Shown: positions 37,809-46,940 of the stretch, in pieces | Layout of the letters: the number at the start of each line of letters is the position of its first letter | Position numbering within the stretch: the first letter of the stretch is position 1 | Assembly: GCF_017308975.1 (NCBI RefSeq) | Contig: NZ_JADWPD010000004.1 | Span: 317,901-381,900, forward strand | Reading direction: 5' to 3' | Source of the DNA: Amycolatopsis sp. MtRt-6 | GTDB lineage: Bacteria > Actinomycetota > Actinomycetes > Mycobacteriales > Pseudonocardiaceae | Length of the DNA stretch: 64,000 nucleotides | Position numbers and translations under genes: made by a program | Notes under the pieces: model-generated | Seen by the model: the letters and a program-made list of their open reading frames with translations, nothing else | Databases searched by the model: none | What the model was told of the DNA's origin: nothing

Positions 37809-40138
37809 TCGGCGACGACCGGTTGCCCGCCGGCGTCCCGGCCAACCTCGCGCGGCTCGCCGACACGGTCGCGCGCCTGCGCAGCGAGATCGACCACGCG
37901 CACGCCGTCGCCGACGGCCGCGCGCTGATCGAGCTCGCCAAGGGCGTGCTGATGGAACGCCTGCACTGCGCGCCGTCTGACGCGGCCCGGCAGCTGGAGA
38001 CCTTGGCCGCGCGCGCCGGGATGACGCCGCTGGAGTTCGCCGCGGACGTCGTCGGCGAGGCGGCCGAGGACCGGGTGACCGAGGTGGCGCAGGAGTTCCT
38101 GGCCCGCGCCGACGACTCCGGCGACGCCGATGACGCCATTGCCGTGCGGCTGCGGACCGCGGAGAGCGGCGTGCTCGCGGCCGGGGACACCCAGCGCGTC
38201 GCGGAGTCCATTTTGGACCACGCGCTGCGGCCGCTGGGGGCGACCGCCGTCGCGGTGTGGCTCGCCGGGGCCGACGGGTCCATGACCCTGGCCGGGTCCG
38301 CCGGGTTCTCGGCCGAGGAGGCGGCGCGCTGGCGGTACGTCCCGCCGGGCGTGGCGACGCCCGCCCGCAGCGCGCTGATCGAACGTGACACCGTCTGGTG
38401 CCCGACGCTCGCCGCGGCCGGCCTGCCGTCGATCGGGCAGCACACCCTGTCCGGGGGCGGCCGGGTGACGGTGCCGACCGGGACCGGCGGGCGCATCATC
38501 GGCGTCGTCGAGATGTGCTGGCCCGACCCGCTGCCCGAGGAACCGGGGCGCCGGCGCCGTCAGCTCGAAGCACTGGCCGAGCTGTGCGCGTACACGCTCG
38601 ACACCCGGGAGCTCCCCCCGGTGGCCGACGTGCTCGGCGAGCTGGTGGACTTCATCGACGGCCTGCACGACCCGGCCGTGCTGCTCACGCCGTGCCACGA
38701 CGGCGGCGACTTCCACATCCACCACGCCAACGTCCGGTTCGCCGACCCGGGCGGGCGCCCGCGCAGCCGGATCGTCGGCACCCGGCTGCTGGAGTCGTAC
38801 CCGCTCGCCGCCCAGGAGAGCGGGCTGCTCGACCGGGTCCAGCGCGTCTACGCCACCGGCGAGCCGTTCCGGGCCGACAGCATGGCGATCACCACCCTGG
38901 TCGACCAGGTGCCGCTGACCGTGCTCACCGACATCAGCGTCACCCGCTTCGCCGGGAACGTGCTGCTGATCCTGCGCATCCAGGACGACGCGGCGAAGCT
39001 CGCCGTGCTGTTGCAGCACGCCCAGCGGCTCGGCCGCATCGGCGGCTTCGAAGAGAACGTCGTGACCGGGGTGATCACCTGGAACACCGAGCTGTTCTCG
39101 CTGTACGGCCTGCCGCCGAACGCCGCGCCGCTGTCGCTGCACGAGCTGGCCGGCCACGCGCACCCCGACGACGCGCCGGCGATCGGCCGGTTCCTGCGGG
39201 CGGTGCTGCACCACAAGCGCCCGTCGTCGACGGCGTTCCGGCTGCAGCGCTCGGACGGCGTCGCCCGGCACATCCGGGTGGTCGCCGAGCCGGTCGTCGA
39301 CGGCCGTGGCGAGCTGGTCGCGGTCCGCGGCGCCTACCAGGACGTTTCGTCGCAGCACTGGACCGAGGTGGCGCTGGCGGCCACGCGGGACAGGCTGGCC
39401 GAGACCGAGCAGGAGGCGATGGAGCGCAACCGGCTCGCGCTGCAGCTGCAGCACGCGATCATGCCGCCGGCGAAGGGCCCGATCGACATGCCGGGCCTGC
39501 GTGCCGCGGTCCGCTACCGGCCGGCGGAGAAGGAGCACCTGGTCGGCGGCGACTGGTACGACGCGGTCGCGTTGCCGACCGGCGAGGTCCTGCTGTGCGT
39601 CGGCGACGTGGCGGGCCACGGCATCGACGCGGCCACGGGCATGGTGAGCCTCCGCAACGCCCTGCGCGGCCTCGCGGCGACCGGCGCGGGGCCGGCCCAG
39701 CTGCTGACGTGGCTGAACCTGGTGGCCTACCACCTGACGGACCACGTCACGGCGACCGCCGTCGCGGCGGTCTACGACCCGGCCCACCGGAAGCTCCGCT
39801 GGGCACGGGCGGGGCACCTGCCCCCGATCGTCCGCCACCGCGACGGCACGGCGACGACGTTGCCGCTGGTCCGCGGCTCCCTCCTCGGCGCGGTCCGCGA
39901 CGTGACGTACGAGGAGGACGAGCTCCAGCTGGCGGCGGGCGACATCCTGCTGATCTACACCGACGGCCTGATCGAGCGCCGCGACCGCCCGGTCCAGGAT
40001 TCGGTGTCCCGCCTGGTCACCCTGGTCGACGGCCACGACGGAGGCCTGGAGCACCAGCTGGACACCCTGCTGACGTACAGCACGGCCGACACCGACGACG
40101 ACACCTGCGTGGTCGGCATCGAGGTCACCACCGCCTGA
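37805..40138 (+). CDS. SpoIIE-type PP2C phosphatase with ANTAR-like, GAF and PAS domains
   Basis: A 777-residue signalling phosphatase. Residues about 12-70 (RALIELAKGVLMERLHCAPSDAARQLETLA) look like an ANTAR RNA-binding helix bundle. GAF- and PAS-like sensory regions follow (DHALRPLGATAVAVWLAG, GGFEENVVTGVITWNTELFSLYGLP). The C-terminal SpoIIE/PP2C domain (about 550-775) has LQHAIMPP, GGDWYDAV, VGDVAGHGIDAATGM, LRWARAGHLPP and LLIYTDGLIERRDR, with metal Asp residues present. It would dephosphorylate an anti-sigma-factor antagonist. GTG 37805 overlaps the kinase stop by GTGA, so kinase and phosphatase are made in step. The 21-bp array starts in its last codons. Confidence 0.9.
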
Positions 40139-40322
40139 CGCGTGATGCCCCTCCAATCACGCGAGATGCCCTTCCAATCACGCGAGATGCCCCTTCCCGC
40201 ACGGGCAGCGGCCTGCCGGCCGGTGGACCGAAACGGGCATCGGCCGTGCTCCGCCGGGCTTCTCGCGTGATTGAGGAGGCATCATGCGTGATTGGAGGGG
40301 CATCACGCGTGGTCAGGGGGAC
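40135..40322. repeat. 21-bp repeat array B, two mirrored halves
   Basis: Left half: cores at 40135 (CTGACGCGTGAT, overlapping the phosphatase stop codon), 40156 and 40177 (ATCACGCGAGAT), each followed by GCCC-rich flank. Right half: cores at 40260, 40281 (ATCATGCGTGAT) and 40302 (ATCACGCGTGGT), followed by the reverse-complement flank (TTGGAGGGG type). Period 21 bp within each half. The halves are separated by about 60 bp and could fold into one long hairpin between two convergent genes. Confidence 0.85.
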
Positions 40323-40331
40323 GACACGGCC

Positions 40332-41429
40332 TCAGGGGTTGATGGCCAGGACCAGGAAGCCCGCCAGCAGGACCAGGTGCACGCCGCCCTGGAGGCGGGT
40401 TGCCCGGCCGGGGACCACCGTCAGGACGCTCACCACCACCGTCAGGGCCAGCAGCACGATCTGGGTCGAGCCCAGGCCCAGCAGCAGCTGGCCCGGCAGC
40501 CACACCGACGCCAGCGCGATCGCCGGGATCGTCAGGCCGATGCTCGCGATCGCCGAGCCGTACGCCAGGTTCAGGCTGATCTGCATCCGGTCGCGCTGGG
40601 CCGCGCGGACCGCGGCCAGGGTCTCCGGCAGCAGCACCAGCAGCGCGATCACCACACCCACGAACGACTGCGGGAACCCGGCCGCGCGCACGCCGGCCTC
40701 GATCGCCGGCGACTCCACCTTCGCCAGCCCGACCACCGCGACCAGCGCCACGAGCAACAGCGCCAGGCTGCCGAGCGCCGCGCGGTTCGACGGCGGGTCG
40801 GCGTGGTCGTCCTCCTTGACCGCGCCGTCCGCGGCGACCGGCAGGAAGAAGTCGCGGTGGCGGACCGTCTGCGTCAGCACGAACGTCCCGTACAGCACGA
40901 GGGACGCCAGCGCCGCGAAGGTCAGCTGGGTGGGGGAGAACGCCGGCCCGGGCGTGCTGGAGGTGAACGCCGGGAGCACCAGGCTCAGCGTGGCCAGCGT
41001 CGCGACCGTCGCGAGCGCGGCCCCGCTGCCTTCGGAGTTGAACAGCGTCGAGCCGTAACGGCGGGCGCCGACGAGCAGCGAGATGCCGACGATGCCGTTG
41101 GTCGTGATCATGACGGCGGCGAACACGGTGTCCCGCGCGAGCGAGCCGGCCTCCGGGCCGCCGGAGACCATCATCGTGACGATCAGCGCGACTTCGATGA
41201 CGGTGACCGCGACCGCGAGCACCAGCGAGCCGAACGGTTCCCCCACCCGGTGGGCGACGACCTCCGCGTGGTGCACCGCGGCCAGCACGGTCGCCCCGAG
41301 CGCGAGGGCGACGAGGACCACGAAGACCGGGCCGAGGTCACGGCCCCAGGCGAGCGCGAGCACGAGCACGCCGAGCACCGGGGTGACGGAGGTCCAGGAC
41401 AGCAGGAAGGATCTCAGCGCGGCGACCAT
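40332..41429 (-). CDS. chaA: Calcium/proton antiporter, ChaA family
   Basis: A 365-residue membrane protein of the CaCA cation/proton exchanger superfamily, exporting Ca2+ (or Na+/K+) against protons. About eleven hydrophobic segments are visible. The two conserved repeats are present: HHAEVVAHRVGEPFGSLVLAVAVTVIEVALIV (alpha-1, acidic residue in the membrane) and VIALLVLLPETLAAVRAAQRDRMQISLNLAYGSAIASIGLTIPAIA (alpha-2). ATG 41429 follows GGTGGAG; the six-residue upstream extension is not needed. It is monocistronic and convergent with the phosphatase, across array B. Confidence 0.9.
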   Translation of the reverse strand: MVAALRSFLLSWTSVTPVLGVLVLALAWGRDLGPVFVVLVALALGATVLAAVHHAEVVAHRVGEPFGSLVLAVAVTVIEVALIVTMMVSGGPEAGSLARDTVFAAVMITTNGIVGISLLVGARRYGSTLFNSEGSGAALATVATLATLSLVLPAFTSSTPGPAFSPTQLTFAALASLVLYGTFVLTQTVRHRDFFLPVAADGAVKEDDHADPPSNRAALGSLALLLVALVAVVGLAKVESPAIEAGVRAAGFPQSFVGVVIALLVLLPETLAAVRAAQRDRMQISLNLAYGSAIASIGLTIPAIALASVWLPGQLLLGLGSTQIVLLALTVVVSVLTVVPGRATRLQGGVHLVLLAGFLVLAINP

Positions 41430-41480
41430 GTCTCCACCCTGGCACACGGACAGCGGTTTCGCTGTCCCGTAAGGTACTTC

Positions 41481-42395
41481 TCACATCGTCCCTTGTGGAC
41501 TGTCGAGTTCGGCGGGCATCAGCCGCGGGGCGGCGGCCAGGACGTGCCGGCGGAAGGTTTCGCTCAACGGCGGGAGAATCCGGCCCGCCGCCCACGCGAG
41601 CCCGATGTCGCGCGCGGCGTCCACATCGGTCAGTTCCAGATGGGGCGCCGGGAACGCCGCCGTGTGGGGGAGTGGCACCACGGCCACGCCGAGCCCGGCG
41701 GCTACGAGCCCACGCAGCGTCTCCACCTCGTCGCCTTCGAACCCGACGCGCGGGGCGAACCCGGCCTCGGCGCACAGCCGCTCGGTCGTCTCGCGCAGCG
41801 CGTACCCCGGGCGCAGCAGGATGAACGTCTCGGCCGCGACGTCGGCGAGGCGCACCCGCCGCCGCCCGGCGAGCCGGTGACGCGGGGGCACCGCGAGCCG
41901 CAGCGGCTCGACGAGCAGCCTCGACCAGTGCAGCTGGGGGTGCCCGGGGTCGCCGCTGGTGATGACGACGTCCGCGGTGCCCTCGAGGAGCTCCTCCTCG
42001 AGCCCGGCCTCGCCGTGCTGCCGCAGTTCGAAGCGGGCGCCGGGGTGCTCGCCGAGGAAGCCGCTCAGCACCGCGGGCACCAGCCACGTGCCGAACGTGT
42101 GCAGGAACGCCAGCGGGACGACCCCGGTGCCCGGCGCGACGATCTCGCCGACCTCGCGCAGGCCCTGGTCGAGCTGGTCGAGCACGAGATCGACGTGCCG
42201 CTTGAAGGCGTGCCCGGCCGGCGTCAGCCGCAGCACCCGCCCGGACCGGCGGAACAGCTCGGCGCCGGCGTCGTGCTCGAGGCGCCGCAGCGCCCGCGAC
42301 AGGGCCGGCTGGGTGAGGTGGGCCCGCGCGGCGGTCTCGGTGACGGTCGCGCCGGCCGCGACCTCCCGGAAGAGCCGCAGCGTCTGGACGTCCAT
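41481..42395 (-). CDS. LysR-family regulator divergent from pyruvate oxidase
   Basis: A 304-residue LysR-type regulator. The winged helix reads MDVQTLRLFREVAAGATVTETAARAHLTQPALSRALRRLEHDAGAELFRRSGRVLRLTPAG. The substrate-binding part has IVAPGTGVVPLAFLHTFGTWLVP, ADVVITSGDPGHPQLHWSRLLVEPLRLAVP, FILLRPGYALRE and LVAAGLGVAVVPLP. ATG 42395 gives the normal LysR N-terminus. It is divergent from the poxB-like gene, 70 bp away, and by the usual LysR pattern should control it; the inducer is unknown. Confidence 0.9.
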   Translation of the reverse strand: MDVQTLRLFREVAAGATVTETAARAHLTQPALSRALRRLEHDAGAELFRRSGRVLRLTPAGHAFKRHVDLVLDQLDQGLREVGEIVAPGTGVVPLAFLHTFGTWLVPAVLSGFLGEHPGARFELRQHGEAGLEEELLEGTADVVITSGDPGHPQLHWSRLLVEPLRLAVPPRHRLAGRRRVRLADVAAETFILLRPGYALRETTERLCAEAGFAPRVGFEGDEVETLRGLVAAGLGVAVVPLPHTAAFPAPHLELTDVDAARDIGLAWAAGRILPPLSETFRRHVLAAAPRLMPAELDSPQGTM

Positions 42396-42465
42396 GTCCC
42401 CAGTGTATGGATTTTCAGCCAATCAGGCATTGGACGCATCGATCGTCCCGGGCCACGCTGGAGGC

Positions 42466-44199
42466 ATGGCTACCGTGGCAGAACAACTGGTCAGGACCCT
42501 GCGCGACGCCGGGGTCGAGCGCATCTACGGCATCGTCGGGGACAGCCTGAACCCGATCGTCGACGCGGTCCGCCGCACCGACGGGATCGAGTGGGTCCAC
42601 GTCCGCCACGAGGAGACCGCCGCCTTCGCGGCCGCGGCCGAAGCGCAGGTCACCGGCAAGCTCGCCGTCTGCGCGGGCAGCTGCGGACCGGGCAACCTGC
42701 ACCTGATCAACGGCCTCTTCGACGCCCATCGCTCGGGCGCGCCGGTGCTGGCGATCGCGTCGCACATCCCGTCGAACCAGATCGGCACGGGGTTCTTCCA
42801 GGAGACCCACCCGGACCGCCTCTTCGCCGAGTGCAGCCACTTCAGCGAGCTCGTGGCGGACCCGGCGCAGCTGCCGCGCCTGCTGCGGATCGCCACGCAG
42901 ACCGCCGTCGGCAAGGGCGGGGTCGCGGTGCTGACCATCCCCGGCGACCTCGCCGACCGCAAGGCCACCGGCCCGCTCACCGAGCGGCTTCCGCTGGTCA
43001 CGCCGTCGCCGGCCGTGCCGCCGGCCGAGGTCGTTCGTGAGCTGGCGGACCTGCTGAACTCCGGCGAGAAGGTGATGCTCTTCGCCGGCGCGGGGGTCCG
43101 CGGCGCGCACGACGAGGTCATGGCACTGGCCGGGAAGCTCGCCGCGCCGGTCGGGCACTCGCTCGGCGGCAAGGAGTGGATCCAGTACGACAACCCGTTC
43201 GACGTCGGGATGAGCGGCCTGCTCGGCTACGGCGCCTGTTACGACGCGATGCACGAGGCCGACCGGATCGTGCTGCTGGGCACCGACTTCCCGTACGACA
43301 ACTTCCTCCCGCAGGCGCGCACGATCCAGGTCGACCACGACGCCGCGCGCCTCGGCCGCCGCACGCCGCTGGACCTGGCCGTGCACGGCGACGTGCGCGA
43401 GACGCTGCGGGCGCTGCTCCCGCTGTTGCGGCCCCGGACCGACCGGACGTTCCTCGACCGGATGCTGCGCGAGCACGTGCGGAAGCTGGAGAAGGTCGTC
43501 GGCGCGTACACGACGAAGATCGAGCACCGGCGTCCGATCCACCCGGAGTACGTCGCCTCGGTGCTCGACGAGGTCGCCGCCGACGACGCGGTGTTCACCG
43601 TGGACACCGGCATGGGCAATGTCTGGGCCGCGCGCTACCTGACGCCGAACGGCCGCCGCCGCGTGCTGGGGTCCTTCCGGCACGGCAGCATGGCGAACGC
43701 GCTGCCGCACGCGATCGGCGCCCAGCTCGCCCAGCCGGGCCGCCAGGTCGTGTCGCTCTCGGGCGACGGCGGGCTCGCGATGCTGATGGGCGACCTGCTG
43801 ACGCTGCCGGCGTACGACGTCCCGGTGAAGGTGGTGGTGTTCAACAACGCCACGCTGGGCATGGTGAAGCTGGAGATGCTCGTCGACGGTCTCCCGGACT
43901 TCGGCACCGACCACGCGCCGGTGAACTTCGCGGCCATCGCGGCCGCCTGCGGCGTGTTCTCCGAGCGCGTCGAAGACCCCGGCGACGTGCGCGGCGCGCT
44001 GGAGAAGGCGTTCGCCCACCCCGGGCCGGCCGTGGTCGAGGTGGTGACCGACCCGAACGCGCTGTCGATCCCGCCGCGCATCACCGGCGAGATGGTGCGC
44101 GGGTTCGCGTTGGGAGCGACGAAGACGGTGCTCAACGGCGGCGTCGGCAAGATGGTCGACCTGGCCCGCGCCAACCTGCGCAACACCCCACGGCCGTGA
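42466..44199 (+). CDS. poxB: Thiamine-diphosphate pyruvate dehydrogenase/oxidase (PoxB type)
   Basis: A 577-residue enzyme that decarboxylates pyruvate to acetate (quinone-linked) or acetyl-phosphate. The three domains of the family are present: PYR domain with the catalytic Glu (VHVRHEETAAFAAAAEAQVTG, GSCGPGNLHLINGLFDAHRSGAPVLAIAS), central FAD-type domain (VMLFAGAGVRGAHDEV), and PP domain with the ThDP motif (LSGDGGLAMLMGDLLTLPAYDVPVKVVVFNN). ATG 42466 has GGAGG only one base upstream; GTG 42475, ten bases after the same GGAGG, is an alternative start. A bidirectional hairpin follows the stop. Quinone versus oxygen as acceptor cannot be told. Confidence 0.9.
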   Translation: MATVAEQLVRTLRDAGVERIYGIVGDSLNPIVDAVRRTDGIEWVHVRHEETAAFAAAAEAQVTGKLAVCAGSCGPGNLHLINGLFDAHRSGAPVLAIASHIPSNQIGTGFFQETHPDRLFAECSHFSELVADPAQLPRLLRIATQTAVGKGGVAVLTIPGDLADRKATGPLTERLPLVTPSPAVPPAEVVRELADLLNSGEKVMLFAGAGVRGAHDEVMALAGKLAAPVGHSLGGKEWIQYDNPFDVGMSGLLGYGACYDAMHEADRIVLLGTDFPYDNFLPQARTIQVDHDAARLGRRTPLDLAVHGDVRETLRALLPLLRPRTDRTFLDRMLREHVRKLEKVVGAYTTKIEHRRPIHPEYVASVLDEVAADDAVFTVDTGMGNVWAARYLTPNGRRRVLGSFRHGSMANALPHAIGAQLAQPGRQVVSLSGDGGLAMLMGDLLTLPAYDVPVKVVVFNNATLGMVKLEMLVDGLPDFGTDHAPVNFAAIAAACGVFSERVEDPGDVRGALEKAFAHPGPAVVEVVTDPNALSIPPRITGEMVRGFALGATKTVLNGGVGKMVDLARANLRNTPRP

Positions 44200-44207
44200 C
44201 GGCCCGG

Positions 44208-44236
44208 CCGGTGCGGTCCACTGTGGACCGCACCGG
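44208..44236. terminator. Bidirectional hairpin between poxB and the DUF1989 gene
   Basis: CCGGTGCGGTCCA (44208-44220) and TGGACCGCACCGG (44224-44236) form a perfect 13-bp stem with a 3-base loop. It lies 8 bp after the poxB stop and abuts the convergent DUF1989 stop, so it can end transcripts from both sides. There is no U-tract. Confidence 0.75.
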
Positions 44237-45079
44237 TCACGGCGTGGTGCCGCCGGCCCACTCCGGCAGCCGGACGCCGTGCAGGCCGCGGTAGGCCGCG
44301 CGCTCCGGCGGGCGCCAGTCCGCGAGCAGCTCCGCCCGCGGCTTGAAGACCTCGACGCCGATCGGGCGGCAGGTGCCGATCGGGTCGCGGGCGTCCGGCC
44401 CCCACAGCGGCACCGACAGGTCGCCGCCCGGGCAGGTGGACAGTGCGCACAGCAGGTCGACCTCGGCGAAGAACTCGAAGTGGTCGCCCGGCCGGGCCGG
44501 GCTGGCCTTCATGAAGTACCGGTCCTCGTCGTTGAGGCCGGTGCACTGGAAGACGTTGAGGACGTCGTGCACGTCGAACTCGGTCAGCCCGAACGGCGCG
44601 ACCGCGCGGACCAGGTTCGAGTGGCAGCAGAAGTCGAAGTCGTCGCCGGTGAGCAGCCGGTTCACGTAGGGATCGCAGCGCGTGCCGAGCAGGTCGTGGA
44701 CGCGGCCGCCGTCGCCGTCTTCGCCGTTGCCGGCGAGGGTGTCGGCGGTGATCGTGGCCAGCGGGCGCAGGAAGGGCAGCGTCGACCAGAGCCGGTCGAA
44801 GGTGCTGACGTGGGCGCGCTGCAGCTGGCGGGTGCGCGCGGCCCAGAACCGTTCGCGGGGGTCGTCGGCGTGCCACAGGTTGAGGTCGCCGACCTGCGGC
44901 CCCTCGACGGTCTTGAGGCGGCAGAGGTGCCCGCGCGGCACCCGCCACGCGCGTCCGGAGCGGATCGGCACCTCGAACGCCTCGACGAGCTCCCGGCCCG
45001 CTTCGCCGGCGAGCCGCCGGTAGAAGGGCCGGTCGACGTCGAGCGCGCGACCTTGGTAGGCAGCGGGGGGTGAAGACAT
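44237..45079 (-). CDS. DUF1989 (urea carboxylase-associated) family protein
   Basis: A 280-residue protein of the DUF1989 family, cupin-like proteins often found near urea carboxylase or amino-acid degradation genes. Typical stretches are VPRGHLCRLKTVEGPQVGDLNLWHADDPRERFW, DFCCHSNLVRAVAPFGL, DVLNVFQCTGLNDEDRYFM, PGDHFEFFAEVDLLCALSTCPGGDLS and GVEVFKPR. The conserved Cys and His residues suggest metal binding. ATG 45079 follows GGGAG. No urea carboxylase gene is nearby, so its role here is unknown. Confidence 0.85.
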   Translation of the reverse strand: MSSPPAAYQGRALDVDRPFYRRLAGEAGRELVEAFEVPIRSGRAWRVPRGHLCRLKTVEGPQVGDLNLWHADDPRERFWAARTRQLQRAHVSTFDRLWSTLPFLRPLATITADTLAGNGEDGDGGRVHDLLGTRCDPYVNRLLTGDDFDFCCHSNLVRAVAPFGLTEFDVHDVLNVFQCTGLNDEDRYFMKASPARPGDHFEFFAEVDLLCALSTCPGGDLSVPLWGPDARDPIGTCRPIGVEVFKPRAELLADWRPPERAAYRGLHGVRLPEWAGGTTP

Positions 45080-45241
45080 CGGCGGTCTCCCTGGTCGGTC
45101 TGATCGATGGGCCGGTCCGGCTCCAGCATGCCCCGGCTACACACGGTGGTGATCGACCACTCGTTCGGCTGCTGGGGCGGCGGCGGGGTCGCCTCTTACC
45201 GTCGAGGGAGTGCTCGCGTTTCGTCGTGGGAGGTGACCGGC

Positions 45242-46177
45242 GTGCTCGTGGCCCGCCAGCGCACCGGCGAAAACCGCCCCCTCACCGCGGCGGCCGAGCA
45301 CCTGGTGGGGGTGCTGTGCTCGTGGGGCCCGGGGCCGAACCACCTGACGGGCCTGGCGCTGGCCGGCATCACGCTGCAGAGCCGGCTGGGGCCGCGGCGG
45401 GTGGACGCACTGGTGTTCACGCGGACGGGAGTGGTGGTGATCGCCGCCCACGAACCCGGGCCGGTGGAGTGGCCGGGTCCAGGCGACCGGACGGGGCTGG
45501 CGGTGGCGGCGGCGCGGGGAGCGCTGGCCGGCCACGAAGGCGGCCGGCACGTGACGGGCCTGGTCGCGGTGGTCCCGCCGCCGGAACCGCGGGGGGACGG
45601 AAGCGCTTCGGGCGAGCAGGGCTTGCGGTTGGGTGAGTGGGCGGCGGTGCGGCGGGCGAGCGAGCCGGAGGCGGTCTGGTCGGAGGGTGAATCCGACCGG
45701 CTCCCGCCGCCCCGAAGCGATCGGCCCGCACCCGCACTGCGCTGGCCCGAGCCGGCGGCCGTGCCGGGAGTCGCCGTCGTCCTCGCCGATCCTCGCGGAC
45801 TGCGGCGGATCATCGCCCAGCACAACCGGTGGCGGACCGTCTGGTCCGCCGACGAGGTCCTCGACGCCTGCTACGCCCTCTCCCTCGCGCACCTCGCCCC
45901 GCCGCGGGCCGCGCTGATCGCCGATGGGTTCCCGGCGCGGCTTCCGGTGCTCACCCCGCTGCCGGAACTGCCCGCTGTGATCCCCGTGCCCGCGGAGCCG
46001 CCGCCCGTGGTCGAAGACGATCCCGTCCCGTGGACGCCGGCGGTGCGGGCGACCGTCTTCCCGCGGCCGCGACCGATCCGGCAGGTTCCGTGGGGGCTGC
46101 TCTTCGTGCTCACCGTGCTGGTCGCCGTCGGTGTCGTTGCCGCCGTGTTCGTCGCGCAGGTCTTCCACGGCTCCTGA
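45242..46177 (+). CDS. Hypothetical NERD-like protein with C-terminal membrane anchor
   Basis: A 311-residue protein. Residues about 15-70 (ENRPLTAAAEHLVGVLCSWGPGPNHLTGLALAGITLQSRLGPRRVDALVFTRTGVVVIAA) resemble a NERD (nuclease-related) core, where RRVDALV and GVVVI would be the catalytic strands, though the typical E-x-K is replaced by AAHE. The middle is Pro/Arg-rich linker. The C-terminus has one clear membrane helix (PWGLLFVLTVLVAVGVVAAVFVAQVF). GTG 45242 is chosen because GGAGGTGA ends five bases before it; the frame is open from 45107. Function unknown. Confidence 0.6.
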   Translation: MLVARQRTGENRPLTAAAEHLVGVLCSWGPGPNHLTGLALAGITLQSRLGPRRVDALVFTRTGVVVIAAHEPGPVEWPGPGDRTGLAVAAARGALAGHEGGRHVTGLVAVVPPPEPRGDGSASGEQGLRLGEWAAVRRASEPEAVWSEGESDRLPPPRSDRPAPALRWPEPAAVPGVAVVLADPRGLRRIIAQHNRWRTVWSADEVLDACYALSLAHLAPPRAALIADGFPARLPVLTPLPELPAVIPVPAEPPPVVEDDPVPWTPAVRATVFPRPRPIRQVPWGLLFVLTVLVAVGVVAAVFVAQVFHGS

Positions 46178-46254
46178 GCTGCCACGATCGTTTCGCGCCA
46201 GCCGACGCGGCTGCACCGTTTCCCCGGCGCGTCCGCTGGGCATCTCCCGGTAGA

Positions 46255-46271
46255 CGTGAAAGGGGTTCACG
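46255..46271 (+). promoter_or_regulatory. Hairpin carrying the ribosome site of the HNH lipoprotein gene
   Basis: CGTGAA (46255-46260) and TTCACG (46266-46271) flank AGGGG, the ribosome-binding core, and the ATG begins at 46272. As RNA, the site would be displayed in a tight 5-base loop directly before the start codon. As DNA it is a short inverted repeat sharing its arms with 29185-29204. Confidence 0.5.
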
Positions 46272-46940
46272 ATGCCGCGCACCCGAGCGCTTGTCCTTCT
46301 CGCCGTCCTCGCGGGCTCGTCCCTCACCGGTTGCAAGCTCGCCGACGAGCTGGCCGCCGGGGCCGGGCCCGTGACCCAAGCGCCCGGAACGGTCGCCGCC
46401 CCGCGGATCTCGCCCGGTGCGGCCCGGACCGAGCTGGCGGCGCTCAAGGTCGCCGTCCGGGGGACCATGGACGGCTACAGCCGCGACGAGTTCCCGCACT
46501 GGGACAAGGTCGACGCGAACTGCGACGTCCGCGAGCAGGTGCTCAAGCGCGACGGCAAGGACGTCCGGACCGACGACCGGTGCGCCGCGAAGTCCGGCAC
46601 CTGGGTCAGCCCCTACGACGGCGCAACCTGGCACAAGGCGTCCGATGTGGACATCGACCACATGGTGCCGCTCGGGCAGGCCTGGATCAGCGGTGCGAAG
46701 AGCTGGACGCGGGAACGGCGCGAGCAGTTCGCCAACGACCTCGTCCGCCCGCAGCTGAAGGCGGTCACCGACAACGTCAACGAGCAGAAGAGCGACAAGG
46801 CCCCCGACGCCTGGAAGCCGCCGCTCGTGTCCTACTGGTGCGCCTACGCCACCGACTGGATCGTCGTCAAACGCAACTACGGCCTGACGATCACCGTGCC
46901 GGAGAAGGCGGCGCTGGAGTCGATGCTGCAGCGCTGCTAG
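46272..46940 (+). CDS. Exported HNH-endonuclease-family lipoprotein
   Basis: A 222-residue lipoprotein with lipobox SLTGC (Cys21) and a C-terminal HNH/DUF1524-type nuclease domain: CDVREQVLKRDGKDVRTDDRCAAKSGTWVSPYDG, the active-site VDIDHMVPLGQAWISGAKSW, FANDLVRPQLKAVTDNVNEQKSDKAPDAWKPP and WIVVKRNYGL. DxDH and the following His/Asn residues would bind a divalent metal. It is probably an extracellular DNase anchored to the membrane, for nutrient scavenging or competition. Start ATG 46272, with the ribosome site inside a small hairpin. Its stop overlaps the convergent kinase gene by 4 bp. Confidence 0.88.
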   Translation: MPRTRALVLLAVLAGSSLTGCKLADELAAGAGPVTQAPGTVAAPRISPGAARTELAALKVAVRGTMDGYSRDEFPHWDKVDANCDVREQVLKRDGKDVRTDDRCAAKSGTWVSPYDGATWHKASDVDIDHMVPLGQAWISGAKSWTRERREQFANDLVRPQLKAVTDNVNEQKSDKAPDAWKPPLVSYWCAYATDWIVVKRNYGLTITVPEKAALESMLQRC

